From Nostoc calcicola FACHB-3891 (lineage in GTDB: Bacteria; Cyanobacteriota; Cyanobacteriia; Cyanobacteriales; Nostocaceae), in the NCBI RefSeq assembly GCF_014697355.1, contig NZ_JACJRQ010000012.1, forward strand, positions 124,001 through 188,000: DNA of 64,000 nt, read 5' to 3'. Shown here one piece after another: positions 1-7,469 of the stretch (the first letter of the stretch is position 1; the number at the start of each line of letters is the position of its first letter). Made by a program: the position numbers and the translations under genes. The notes beneath the pieces were generated by a model, which did no database searches, had not been told where the DNA came from, and saw only the letters and a list, made by a program, of their open reading frames with translations.

Positions 1-1302
1 AGTGATGTTTTTACTCTTGCTGCTACTCCCAAACCTGGTACACCATTAAAAATTCTACTTACTTCAGACCATCAATTAAAGCCGATGACATCGGCAAATT
101 TGCAAAAGGTAGTAGAAACCGTTGGACGTGTTGATGGGGTGTGGTTTGCTGGTGATTTGGTAAATATTAGCGATCGCGCCTCGGAATGGTTTGATGATAA
201 TAATGGTAGTGCCTTGTTTCCCGGTTTACAAGGTCGTGCTAAATACGAAATGACCCACGACGGTGTTAAGACAACCTACACTGGTGGGAAAATAATTCAA
301 CATGCACCCATGTTTACTTGCATTGGTAATCATGAAGTCATGGGGCGATTTGCGAGAACTGGAGGTTTAAATGATGAATTTGATGATACCATTCCTCATG
401 CAGTTGCCGAAAAATTGTACCCCGATAAATCTCCCATAGATCATTCTTTTAATACTGTTACCTACGAAGAAATTCTCACTCTACCAACCAGTCAAGAGGG
501 TGGAAAAAAATATTATGCAGTTAGCTTTGGTGATGTACGTCTCGTAGTATTATACATTACGAATATGTGGCGTACTCCCAAGTTAGATGCACAGGCAAAA
601 GGTAGATATCAAGAAGCAGAAAAGGATTTCAATAATCCAGAAAATTGGGGTTATGGACAGGTGATTTATGAGCCAATTGCTAAAGGTAGCAAGCAGTATA
701 ATTGGCTAGAGACAGAACTCAACAGCCCTGAATTTAAACAAGCAAAATACAAAGTTGTGATGTTTCATCATCCGCCTCACACTTTGGGTGATAATATAGT
801 TCCTGCCTATACAAATCCAGTACAAACAATTGAGCGGAATGGTCCCAATATTAAAGCAGTGCGTTACGAGTATCCCAAAGACGCAGATTATATCATCCGC
901 GATGTTGTGCCAATGCTTGAAACAGCTAATGTACAATTAGTATTTTATGGACATTCTCATTTGTGGAATCGCTTTGTTAGTCCCAGTGAAATGCACTTTT
1001 TAGAAACATCTAATGTTGGTAATACTTATGGTGCTGCTTGGGGTGAGAGAAAGCGAGAAGTGCCAATTAACTATCAAGAGGATTATGTTAAGCTTGGCGA
1101 TCCCAATGGTTTAGAACCGATTTTACCAACAATTGCGCCTTTGTTAGGTGAAGATGGTAAGGCGATGCCTTATGTTGCTAGTAATGAGATTACTGTTTTT
1201 AGTATTTTTGATACGGGGACGGGTGCAATTAGTAGTTATCGTTTTGATACTCGCAAGGCTGATTCAGAGGTGGTGAAGTTTGATGAGTTTAAGTTGAAAT
1301 AG
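1..1302 (+). CDS. Calcineurin-like metallophosphoesterase, 5' end outside window
   Basis: The reading frame is open from the first base, so the gene starts upstream and 433 codons are visible. Metal-binding motifs of the calcineurin-like phosphoesterase fold appear in order: SDH near the window edge, GDLVN, GNHE, FHHPPH and YGHSHLWNR. These supply the Asp, His and Asn ligands of a two-metal centre that hydrolyses phosphomonoesters or diesters. The size and spacing resemble exported purple-acid-phosphatase-like enzymes, but the N-terminus is missing, so export cannot be judged. Substrate is unknown. A CTGAATTC-type repeat follows the stop codon directly. Confidence 0.85.
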   Translation, partial: SDVFTLAATPKPGTPLKILLTSDHQLKPMTSANLQKVVETVGRVDGVWFAGDLVNISDRASEWFDDNNGSALFPGLQGRAKYEMTHDGVKTTYTGGKIIQHAPMFTCIGNHEVMGRFARTGGLNDEFDDTIPHAVAEKLYPDKSPIDHSFNTVTYEEILTLPTSQEGGKKYYAVSFGDVRLVVLYITNMWRTPKLDAQAKGRYQEAEKDFNNPENWGYGQVIYEPIAKGSKQYNWLETELNSPEFKQAKYKVVMFHHPPHTLGDNIVPAYTNPVQTIERNGPNIKAVRYEYPKDADYIIRDVVPMLETANVQLVFYGHSHLWNRFVSPSEMHFLETSNVGNTYGAAWGERKREVPINYQEDYVKLGDPNGLEPILPTIAPLLGEDGKAMPYVASNEITVFSIFDTGTGAISSYRFDTRKADSEVVKFDEFKLK

Positions 1303-1306
1303 TAGC

Positions 1307-1350
1307 AGAATTCAGAATTCTGAATTCAGAATTCTGAATTCTGAATTCAG
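1307..1350. repeat. Short tandem repeat, GAATTCTGAATTC units
   Basis: Overlapping EcoRI-like units (GAATTC separated by AGAATTC/TGAATTC) fill the space just after the phosphoesterase stop. The same family recurs at many gene ends in this window. Confidence 0.8.
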
Positions 1351-1479
1351 GAGTAAAAAACACTTTATATCTGGGTAACAGATGAATCGTCTACCTCACA
1401 ACTTCTGGCGGATCTACATTCTCTACTATGGGATTTTCTTCTTGGTTATCTGACATACTTTCTCACACAGCACTCCCCT

Positions 1480-1956
1480 TTATGGTTTGGTTAATGGGAC
1501 TTCATCAGTTTCAGCACTAAAAGCTGCTGCTAGTTCGGGGCTAGAGTAAGCAATTGCACTTTCATGCCATTCATGGATGAGTGCGTCAATCATCTCCCAT
1601 GCTGTGGTTGAAGAATCTATCAGCCGAAAAGCCTCACTTAGCTCCTTGATAAACTCTTGCAAATCATCTGCGTCAAACACGCTCAACCATCCATAAGGAT
1701 GTTTAAAGCTGATTTTTTCCCCTAGTAATAAAGAAAAAGCGACGGTTAATGTTTCAAAAACAGCTTTACTTTGAGTAGCTGTCTTGACAAGAGAATTTAC
1801 TTCCTCCCGGCGCAATAAGGCAAAAGACTGATCGTTACGAGTAATTGTCACTGGATGTTCTAAAGCCTTGTCTAGAACTCGTCCAGGCTGACGATTTAAC
1901 TCAGTGGCAGTAATTAGTTCGTCTGAATAAATATTGCCAAAATTGCCTAGAGCCAT
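1480..1956 (-). CDS. Phd/YefM-type antitoxin with C-terminal extension, no adjacent toxin
   Basis: The N-terminal 55 residues fit the Phd/YefM fold: ITATELNRQPGRVLDKAL, then VTITRNDQSFALLRREEV, which would form the DNA-binding dimer and repress its own promoter. At 158 residues it is about twice the usual antitoxin length; the extra 100 residues are acidic and mostly helical, with no motif I recognise. Antitoxins of this family normally precede a toxin gene, but the 177 bases downstream hold none. An AT-rich dyad upstream (2004-2025) could be its operator. It may be a solitary regulator or a module that has lost its toxin. Confidence 0.65.
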   Translation of the reverse strand: MALGNFGNIYSDELITATELNRQPGRVLDKALEHPVTITRNDQSFALLRREEVNSLVKTATQSKAVFETLTVAFSLLLGEKISFKHPYGWLSVFDADDLQEFIKELSEAFRLIDSSTTAWEMIDALIHEWHESAIAYSSPELAAAFSAETDEVPLTKP

Positions 1957-2003
1957 AGGTTATGCGTTTTTAGTTAACGCCGATTTAATGAAATCAATAA
2001 TTC

Positions 2004-2025
2004 AATACGTATAATTATATGTATT
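2004..2025. promoter_or_regulatory. AT-rich dyad upstream of antitoxin gene
   Basis: Imperfect inverted repeat AATAC-N12-GTATT around TATAATTATA, 48 bases before the antitoxin start. Position and symmetry suit autoregulation by a Phd-type dimer. This is inferred only from symmetry and location. Confidence 0.35.
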
Positions 2026-2227
2026 ATTGATCAGGGATCAATAGGAATTAAAACTCGCTTATGCTGAAACTATCTCTCTCAAAGGATGAGAGACTTTTAG
2101 GCTAGAGAAAATGCAGTGTTATAGTTCAACCTTAGTAAGCAAAAATTAAGCACGGAGTTGTTCTGATTTCTCTATTTTGGTGTAATTGATGACCCAAAGT
2201 ATTGAAATGCTTGGAATATCTCCAGAA

Positions 2228-2699
2228 GTTTCCATCCCCGTTAGGGGAAGTGATTTGAAAACTCCTTTAGCTCCTAAAACATTAACGGCGTTGCAGTTAA
2301 GTTTCAATCCCCGTTAGGGGAAGTGATTTGAAAACAAGGATATAGGCATTATATCCTTGTTTGCTATGACTGTAGTTTCAATCCCCGTTAGGGGAAGTGA
2401 TTTGAAAACCTTTAGTGTAACGATACCCCTCCCAAAAGGGGTGGAGGTTTCAATCCCCGTTAGGGGAAGTGATTTGAAAACTTGTAGACAATTACAAACT
2501 AGTTATCAGTAAATCTTCAGGTTTCAATCCCCGTTAGGGGAAGTGATTTGAAAACTGCAATTTGCCTTACTGAAAGTCAATTTCAGGAAATGGGTTTCAA
2601 TCCCCGTTAGGGGAAGTGATTTGAAAACTCTTGGCTACTACGAAGCAATGGAAGCATACGAAAAGTTTCAATCCCCGTTAGGGGAAGTGATTTGAAAAC
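2228..2699 (-). CRISPR. CRISPR array, seven 35-base repeats and six spacers
   Basis: Repeats lie at 2228-2262, 2301-2335, 2375-2409, 2447-2481, 2521-2555, 2594-2628 and 2665-2699; the spacers are 36-39 bases. Each repeat holds the stem CCCCGTTAGGGG. On the minus strand each repeat ends in ATTGAAAC, the usual 5' handle of type I and type III crRNAs, so transcription should run right to left. The repeat at 2228 has one substitution (CAAT to CCAT), as expected for the leader-distal end, which supports the same orientation. No cas gene occurs anywhere in the window, so processing and interference must depend on cas genes elsewhere if the array is active. Confidence 0.95.
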
Positions 2700-2900
2700 C
2701 CTACCCTTGTAGAACTATTACTATGACTGGGTTTGAAGGGGTCATTTTAGCGGGGGGTCTAATTTACCTGTCAATAAGCTAGATTTATTGATAATGGAGT
2801 GCTGGTATACCCTATTCAAACTCTTACCCAGCAAGCTTTTCGCGGGGGTCAACCTAAGAATCAGGGTTTTGGCGATCGCTCTACCCCCGCGCAAAATTTG
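2700..2900 (-). promoter_or_regulatory. Probable CRISPR leader
   Basis: The noncoding stretch adjoins the conserved repeat at 2665-2699, on the side that is upstream in the inferred transcription direction. It carries the inverted repeat CGCGGGGGT (2841-2849) / ACCCCCGCG (2883-2891). Assignment as leader follows from array polarity, not from a recognised promoter. Confidence 0.5.
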
Positions 2901-3292
2901 CGTATATTAAGTAAAAAGACATACTTTTACTTTCGCTTGGAAACGTGATATTAAGTTTTCAAGGTTCTGTTCTATTGCCAGGAAGTATAACAAAATACTT
3001 TGCAGTTTTCACAATCTAGAGCGCAAACTTAATATAACGAAATGAGAAAGCAAACTGGGGTTTGAATAAGTCAAATGGCATTTTGAGTAAGTCAAAGTTT
3101 GTTTTACTTGCGGAAAACACCAAAATGAGAAAGCAAACTGGGGTTTGAGTAAGTCAAATGGCATTTTGAGTAAGTAATTGCGGATTTTGCTTATTGAATT
3201 TAGTCAAAAAATGAAGTTTAGATGAAGTTATTGAAAATATTGCTGATAGGGACTTCAAAAAAATAAATTGTCCCAAATTATTTGTACATTTG
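2901..3292. other. Noncoding AT-rich spacer with a duplicated 53-base block
   Basis: No plausible gene on either strand. The notable content is a pair of 53-base direct repeats, listed separately, and AT-rich sequence leading to a palindrome at 3292. Confidence 0.6.
3040..3175. repeat. Two 53-base direct repeats, 30 bases apart
   Basis: Copies at 3040-3092 and 3123-3175 begin AAATGAGAAAGCAAACTGGG and differ at one base (GAATAAG versus GAGTAAG). Each copy contains the internal echo TGA(A/G)TAAGTCAAA. They do not resemble the CRISPR repeat. Confidence 0.85.
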
Positions 3293-3319
3293 TAGGGGCG
3301 CACAGCTGTGCGCCCCTAC
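3292..3319. repeat. 28-base perfect palindrome, CACAGCTGTG core
   Basis: GTAGGGGCGC-ACAGCTGT-GCGCCCCTAC is fully self-complementary. It lies 26 bases past the stop of the minus-strand radical SAM gene, so it could act as a terminator, but an identical copy at 30175-30202 shows it is also a dispersed element. Confidence 0.9.
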
Positions 3320-3344
3320 TCTTACCTATTAACCATCACCAGAT

Positions 3345-4952
3345 TTAACTAACTACAGCTTCCGCTTTTTCTTCTACTTTTTCCTTCACTAGCACATAGG
3401 GCGTTTCTGCACCCTGCGCCAGATATTCTGCAAGCTGACTTTCAATTTGATCGCGGACAATTTGGCGATATTCTAGAAAGTGTTCGTTGTGGGCACAGGC
3501 GGCGATGTAATGTTCAACAACTCCAGGGTTACGTTTGAGAATGCTAAATAAATGATGCCAGAATTTCCAACGGGTTTCGCGTTTGATTCCTTGTCGCCAA
3601 ATCACAATTAACAATGCTTTGATAACTACCCACTCTGGCATTTTGGCTGGTGCTTTCCAACTGGGTAAACCCATCATTAAGAAACAGCGGTAGGTGCGAT
3701 CTAAGTATTTAACTGGGTCGTATAAAGCACAAAACGCCTCAACATATTCTCTGGCAAGTTCTTCTAAGGGACGGGTGGGAAGAAAGTTCATCAATGTTGT
3801 TTGATTGATGTTGGCAATCTTGCTATCTTGATTTTCCCGGAGTCGTCCTTCTTTTTTCAGGCGATGCCACAGGGCGGTATTGGGTAAGGCTTGCAACATG
3901 GCAAAGGTAGTAGAGGGAATTGCTGCTTCTTCTGCAAAGCGGACAATGCGATCGCCAGCACCTGCTTTTTCGCCATCAAACCCTATAATAAACCCAGCCA
4001 TCGGGCGCAATCCAGCTTTGGTGATGGTTTGTACTGCCTCAGTTAAAGAATTGCGAGTATTTTGAAACTTCTTAGTTAGTTGCAAACTGTCTTCATCCGG
4101 CGTTTCGATTCCCAAAAACACCGCCGAGAAACCGCACTCAACCATCAACTCCAACATTTCTGCATCTTGTGCTAAATCAACTGAAGCTTCAGTGTCAAAG
4201 CGGAAGGGATATTGATGTTCTGCCATCCAGACTTTTAACTCTTTCAGCAACAATTTCACATTGCGTTTGTTGCCAATGAAGTTATCATCCACCATGAACA
4301 CACCCCGCCGCCAACCCAGTTCATAGAGGTAATCTAACTCCGCCAAAAGTTGGGACGGGGTTTTGGTACGTGGTTTGCGACCATAGAGAACAATGATGTC
4401 ACAAAATTCGCACTGGAAGGGACACCCGCGCGAAAACTGCACCGACATCATGTCATAGGCGTCCAATTCTAATAAATCAAAACGGGGTATTGGTGTGCTT
4501 GTGACATCTGGTTTTTCTGTGGCGCGGAAAGTTCCAGAAGTTTCTCCCCGTTGAATTGCGTCAATAAACATCGGCAAAGTGATTTCGCCTTCATCCAAAA
4601 TCAGGAAATCTGCACCAACATTTTGGACTTCGTGAGGAACAGAAGTGGGGTAAGGACCACCCACTGCAACTAACTTTCCACGCTGTTTTGCTTCTTGAAT
4701 TTGGTCGAGTAAATCTTGTTTTTGAACAATCATCGCCGACAAGATTACCATATCTGCCCACGCCCATTCTTCTTCTGTTGCTGAACGAATGTTGCGATCG
4801 ACTAGCTTAAATTCCCATTCTTGAGGGAGAATTGCTGCTACTGTGACTAAACCTAGAGGTGGTAATAAAACCTTGCGATCGACTAATTCCAAAATTTTTT
4901 CATATGACCAAAAGGTTTTGGGAAATATTGGATACACCAGCAATACTCGCAT
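3345..4952 (-). CDS. B12-binding-domain radical SAM protein
   Basis: The 535-residue protein begins with a cobalamin-binding-like Rossmann domain (about residues 1-140, MRVLLVYPIFPKTFWS through LILDEGEI). A radical SAM domain follows, with the 4Fe-4S motif CPFQCEFC preceded by FSRG. The C-terminal part resembles the DUF4070 extension of this family. Such enzymes use S-adenosylmethionine and often cobalamin for methylation or C-C bond chemistry; hopanoid methylase HpnP is a distant relative, but the sequence does not justify that name. The gene is divergent from the ABC permease, with 147 bases between them. A palindrome follows the stop codon. Confidence 0.85.
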   Translation of the reverse strand: MRVLLVYPIFPKTFWSYEKILELVDRKVLLPPLGLVTVAAILPQEWEFKLVDRNIRSATEEEWAWADMVILSAMIVQKQDLLDQIQEAKQRGKLVAVGGPYPTSVPHEVQNVGADFLILDEGEITLPMFIDAIQRGETSGTFRATEKPDVTSTPIPRFDLLELDAYDMMSVQFSRGCPFQCEFCDIIVLYGRKPRTKTPSQLLAELDYLYELGWRRGVFMVDDNFIGNKRNVKLLLKELKVWMAEHQYPFRFDTEASVDLAQDAEMLELMVECGFSAVFLGIETPDEDSLQLTKKFQNTRNSLTEAVQTITKAGLRPMAGFIIGFDGEKAGAGDRIVRFAEEAAIPSTTFAMLQALPNTALWHRLKKEGRLRENQDSKIANINQTTLMNFLPTRPLEELAREYVEAFCALYDPVKYLDRTYRCFLMMGLPSWKAPAKMPEWVVIKALLIVIWRQGIKRETRWKFWHHLFSILKRNPGVVEHYIAACAHNEHFLEYRQIVRDQIESQLAEYLAQGAETPYVLVKEKVEEKAEAVVS

Positions 4953-5099
4953 TAGTATCGATCCTCACACTTTGATTATTATCCCAACTCTAACGAAAAT
5001 AAAGACTTATTGACTTTTTCTGAAAGTTGTTTCAGCTAAAAGCAATATGATATTCATGTAAAAAGCTAGACCGCTGACTTCAAAAAAGGAACTACAACT

Positions 5100-6836
5100 A
5101 TGCTGAGGCGAACTTTCCCCTCGCCGGAAGCGTTGCGACGCTTACCGTTTGGTCTAGCTGACATTGCCTTGATTCTGGGTACGTTAGTATTAGTGGGACT
5201 AATTGCACGTGTAGGCGCAGGTACACTAATCAGCTTTGTACCGCCAGACGTTGTACCTAGTGTCAGTCTAAATCCAATTAATTTACCGTACTACGCAGGG
5301 CGTTCGACCCTACGAATGTTTATCGCCCTATTTTGGTCAACTTTGTTTACCTTAATATATGGCTACATTGCTGCCAAAAATAAGACGGCAGAGCGAGTTT
5401 TAGTTCCCCTGCTGGATATTTTACAATCTGTTCCTGTGTTGGGCTTTTTGTCAATTACAGTGACAGGTTTTATTGCGTTGTTTCCTGGTAGTTTACTGGG
5501 ATTAGAGGCAGCCTCAATTTTTGCGATCTTTACCAGCCAAGTCTGGAACATGACTTTTTCGTTTTACCAATCGTTGAGAACAGTACCACCCGAACTCAAT
5601 GAAGCAGCAACACTCTACCGCCTATCAGCATGGCAAAGGTTCACAAAGTTAGAAGTACCTTCAGCGATGATTGGGTTGTTGTGGAACGCAATGATGAGTT
5701 TTGGGGGTGGCTGGTTCTTTGTGGCGGCGAGTGAAGCCATTAGCGTCTTGAACCAGAAGTATACGCTTCCCGGAATCGGTTCTTACGTTGCAGCTGCTGT
5801 TGCAAAAGAAGACTTGTCCGCCTTAGCTTGGGCGTTACTCACCATTGTAGTGATAGTTTTATTAGTGGATCAACTGTTTTGGCGGCCGTTGATTGCTTGG
5901 GCAGATAAGTTCCGCTTAGAGACGAGTGCAGCAGCAGAAGCACCGGAGTCTTGGCTACTCGATTTGCTCAAAGCTGCGCGACTTCCCAGTTTAATTGCTC
6001 AGACTTTGACGCCAGTCGGTGAACTTGTCAGCCGTGTTCTGTCGTCACTGACTCCACCACGTCCAATACATAATAATGTAGATAAAAATCAGCAGGTATT
6101 GAGCGATCGCCTTTACAACTTTGTTTTGTTACTAGTAATTGGCGCACTTGTAATTACCGGGTTGCACTTTATTTTCGCCACAGTGGGGTTAGGCGAAGTA
6201 GTCAAAGCATTTTTCTTAGGGTTACTTACCTTGGGGCGCGTCTTGGTATTATTGGTAATAGCATCACTAATCTGGACACCCATTGGTGTGGCGATCGGCT
6301 TTAACCCAAAACTAGCACGTCTATTACAGCCAGTGGTGCAATTTTTGGCATCATTTCCCGCCAACTTCATCTTTCCCTTTGCCACCCTCTTCTTTATTCG
6401 TACCCACATCAGCATTGATTGGGGTAGCATTTTATTGATGTCCCTTGGCGCTCAGTGGTACATTCTCTTTAATTCCATCGCTGGAGCAATGAGCGTACCC
6501 ACTGATTTGCGTGAAATGGCAACAGATGTCGGCTTACATGGCTGGAAGTTATGGCGTAAATTAATTATCCCTGGGATTTTCTCTTCTTGGGTTACAGGCG
6601 GCGTTACTGCCAGTGGTGGAGCCTGGAACGCCAGCATTGTATCTGAAATTGTCAGTTGGGGACAAACCACTTTGACCGCAACTGGCTTAGGAGCGTATAT
6701 TGCCCAAGCCACTGAAGCAGGCGACTGGCCTCGCATCACCTTGGGAATTGGTATGATGAGTCTATATGTAGTCGGTTTAAATCGATTATTCTGGCGACGG
6801 TTGTATCACCTAGCAGAAACCAAATACCATTTTTGA
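5100..6836 (+). CDS. ABC transporter permease, two fused permease domains
   Basis: The protein (578 residues) contains two binding-protein-dependent transport permease units. Each has a cytoplasmic coupling loop: ELNEAATLYRLSAWQRF near residue 165 and DLREMATDVGLHGWKLW near residue 465. About 12 hydrophobic segments are visible. One polypeptide would therefore supply both transmembrane halves of an importer of the nitrate/sulfonate/bicarbonate type. AAGGA 9-10 bases upstream supports the ATG. The ATPase lies 633 bases downstream in the same direction; no binding protein is in the window, so the substrate is unknown. The stop codon overlaps the end of an IS200/IS605-type remnant, so the original C-terminus may have been changed. 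Confidence 0.88.
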   Translation: MLRRTFPSPEALRRLPFGLADIALILGTLVLVGLIARVGAGTLISFVPPDVVPSVSLNPINLPYYAGRSTLRMFIALFWSTLFTLIYGYIAAKNKTAERVLVPLLDILQSVPVLGFLSITVTGFIALFPGSLLGLEAASIFAIFTSQVWNMTFSFYQSLRTVPPELNEAATLYRLSAWQRFTKLEVPSAMIGLLWNAMMSFGGGWFFVAASEAISVLNQKYTLPGIGSYVAAAVAKEDLSALAWALLTIVVIVLLVDQLFWRPLIAWADKFRLETSAAAEAPESWLLDLLKAARLPSLIAQTLTPVGELVSRVLSSLTPPRPIHNNVDKNQQVLSDRLYNFVLLLVIGALVITGLHFIFATVGLGEVVKAFFLGLLTLGRVLVLLVIASLIWTPIGVAIGFNPKLARLLQPVVQFLASFPANFIFPFATLFFIRTHISIDWGSILLMSLGAQWYILFNSIAGAMSVPTDLREMATDVGLHGWKLWRKLIIPGIFSSWVTGGVTASGGAWNASIVSEIVSWGQTTLTATGLGAYIAQATEAGDWPRITLGIGMMSLYVVGLNRLFWRRLYHLAETKYHF

Positions 6837-7250
6837 CACTCCACCGCCCTAAAAAGGCGAGGATTCTTGGTTCAACGAGTCCACTTAGAGTAGGTTCCTT
6901 GCGTTACCTATCCCAGAGGTGGTTCTCTCCCCAAGCGTTAACTTTTGGTCTGCCCGACCATAGTTGGATTGCTCCAAAATTTGTTTGTTTGAAATACTGA
7001 GCGTCTAGTACCTGTAAATCTTTTACCTACTTCCAGGTGATACTAGAACTACGAAGTAGAACCAGCAAGATTCAGTTGTCAAGGTACAGCGCGGCAGTTG
7101 CTCTACTTGGGGAGACCCCAAGACCGCACTGCCTTGTCTGCGGTTTAGGCAGCAATCGGGTTTTTAGACAGGTTAATTACCCTTCCTGTTGCGATCATTT
7201 TACCACTTAAAGCCGTCCTACAAGGACAGGGTTTTAGACCCAAAAATTTC
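6833..7250 (-). mobile_element. IS200/IS605-type remnant without transposase
   Basis: Read on the minus strand, this stretch starts with GGTCTAAAACCCTGTCCTTG and a hairpin (GTCCT-TGT-AGGAC on that strand), the left-end style of cyanobacterial IS605-family elements. It finishes with AAGAATCCTCGCCTTTTTAG, a GCGG-type hairpin and GGAGTGTCAA, the right-end style. No tnpA or tnpB frame lies between the ends, so this is a short non-autonomous derivative of about 410 bases. The right-end TCAA (6833-6836) overlaps the TGA stop of the permease. The left boundary is approximate. The right half could still encode an omega-RNA-like transcript. Confidence 0.6.
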
Positions 7251-7263
7251 GATAAAATTAAAA

Positions 7264-7352
7264 GACCTCTCCCTGGTTTTACGTAGTAAAACCTGTCCCT
7301 CTCCGACTCGGAGAGGGAGGACTTGAACTTTAGTTCAAGGCAGGGAGAGGTT
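7264..7352. repeat. Cloverleaf-shaped nested palindrome
   Basis: An outer stem ACCTCTCCCT (7265-7274) / AGGGAGAGGT (7342-7351) encloses three perfect hairpins: GGTTTTAC/GTAAAACC (7275-7293), CCCTCTCCG/CGGAGAGGG (7297-7317) and CTTGAACT/AGTTCAAG (7322-7339). It lies between the permease and ATPase genes. Confidence 0.85.
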
Positions 7353-7469
7353 TGTCGAACTCACGTTTTTCAGCACTAAAGTGCTTACTACGTACCTCTT
7401 TTTCACTTGCCCTGATGACGCACAGCCTCAGTCCTGCAACAGTAATCTGAGTAAAAATTAGTGTAATAT

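Noticed and set aside
1303..1479. Missing toxin gene for the Phd-type antitoxin
   Set aside because: Only a tandem repeat and short noncoding sequence occur; no frame of toxin length is present on the minus strand.
3345..4952. Naming the radical SAM gene hpnP (hopanoid C-2 methylase)
   Set aside because: Domain order is similar, but the residues around the Cys motif and the C-terminal region do not clearly match HpnP, and no hopanoid genes adjoin it.
6113..6430. Antisense frame of 105 codons within the ABC permease gene
   Set aside because: The plus-strand permease is well supported by two coupling loops and membrane helices; the antisense product has no family features.
7264..7352. tRNA gene suggested by the cloverleaf outline
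   Set aside because: It lacks the T-loop GTTCRA context, the D-loop pattern and a plausible anticodon arm; arms are too regular and too long.
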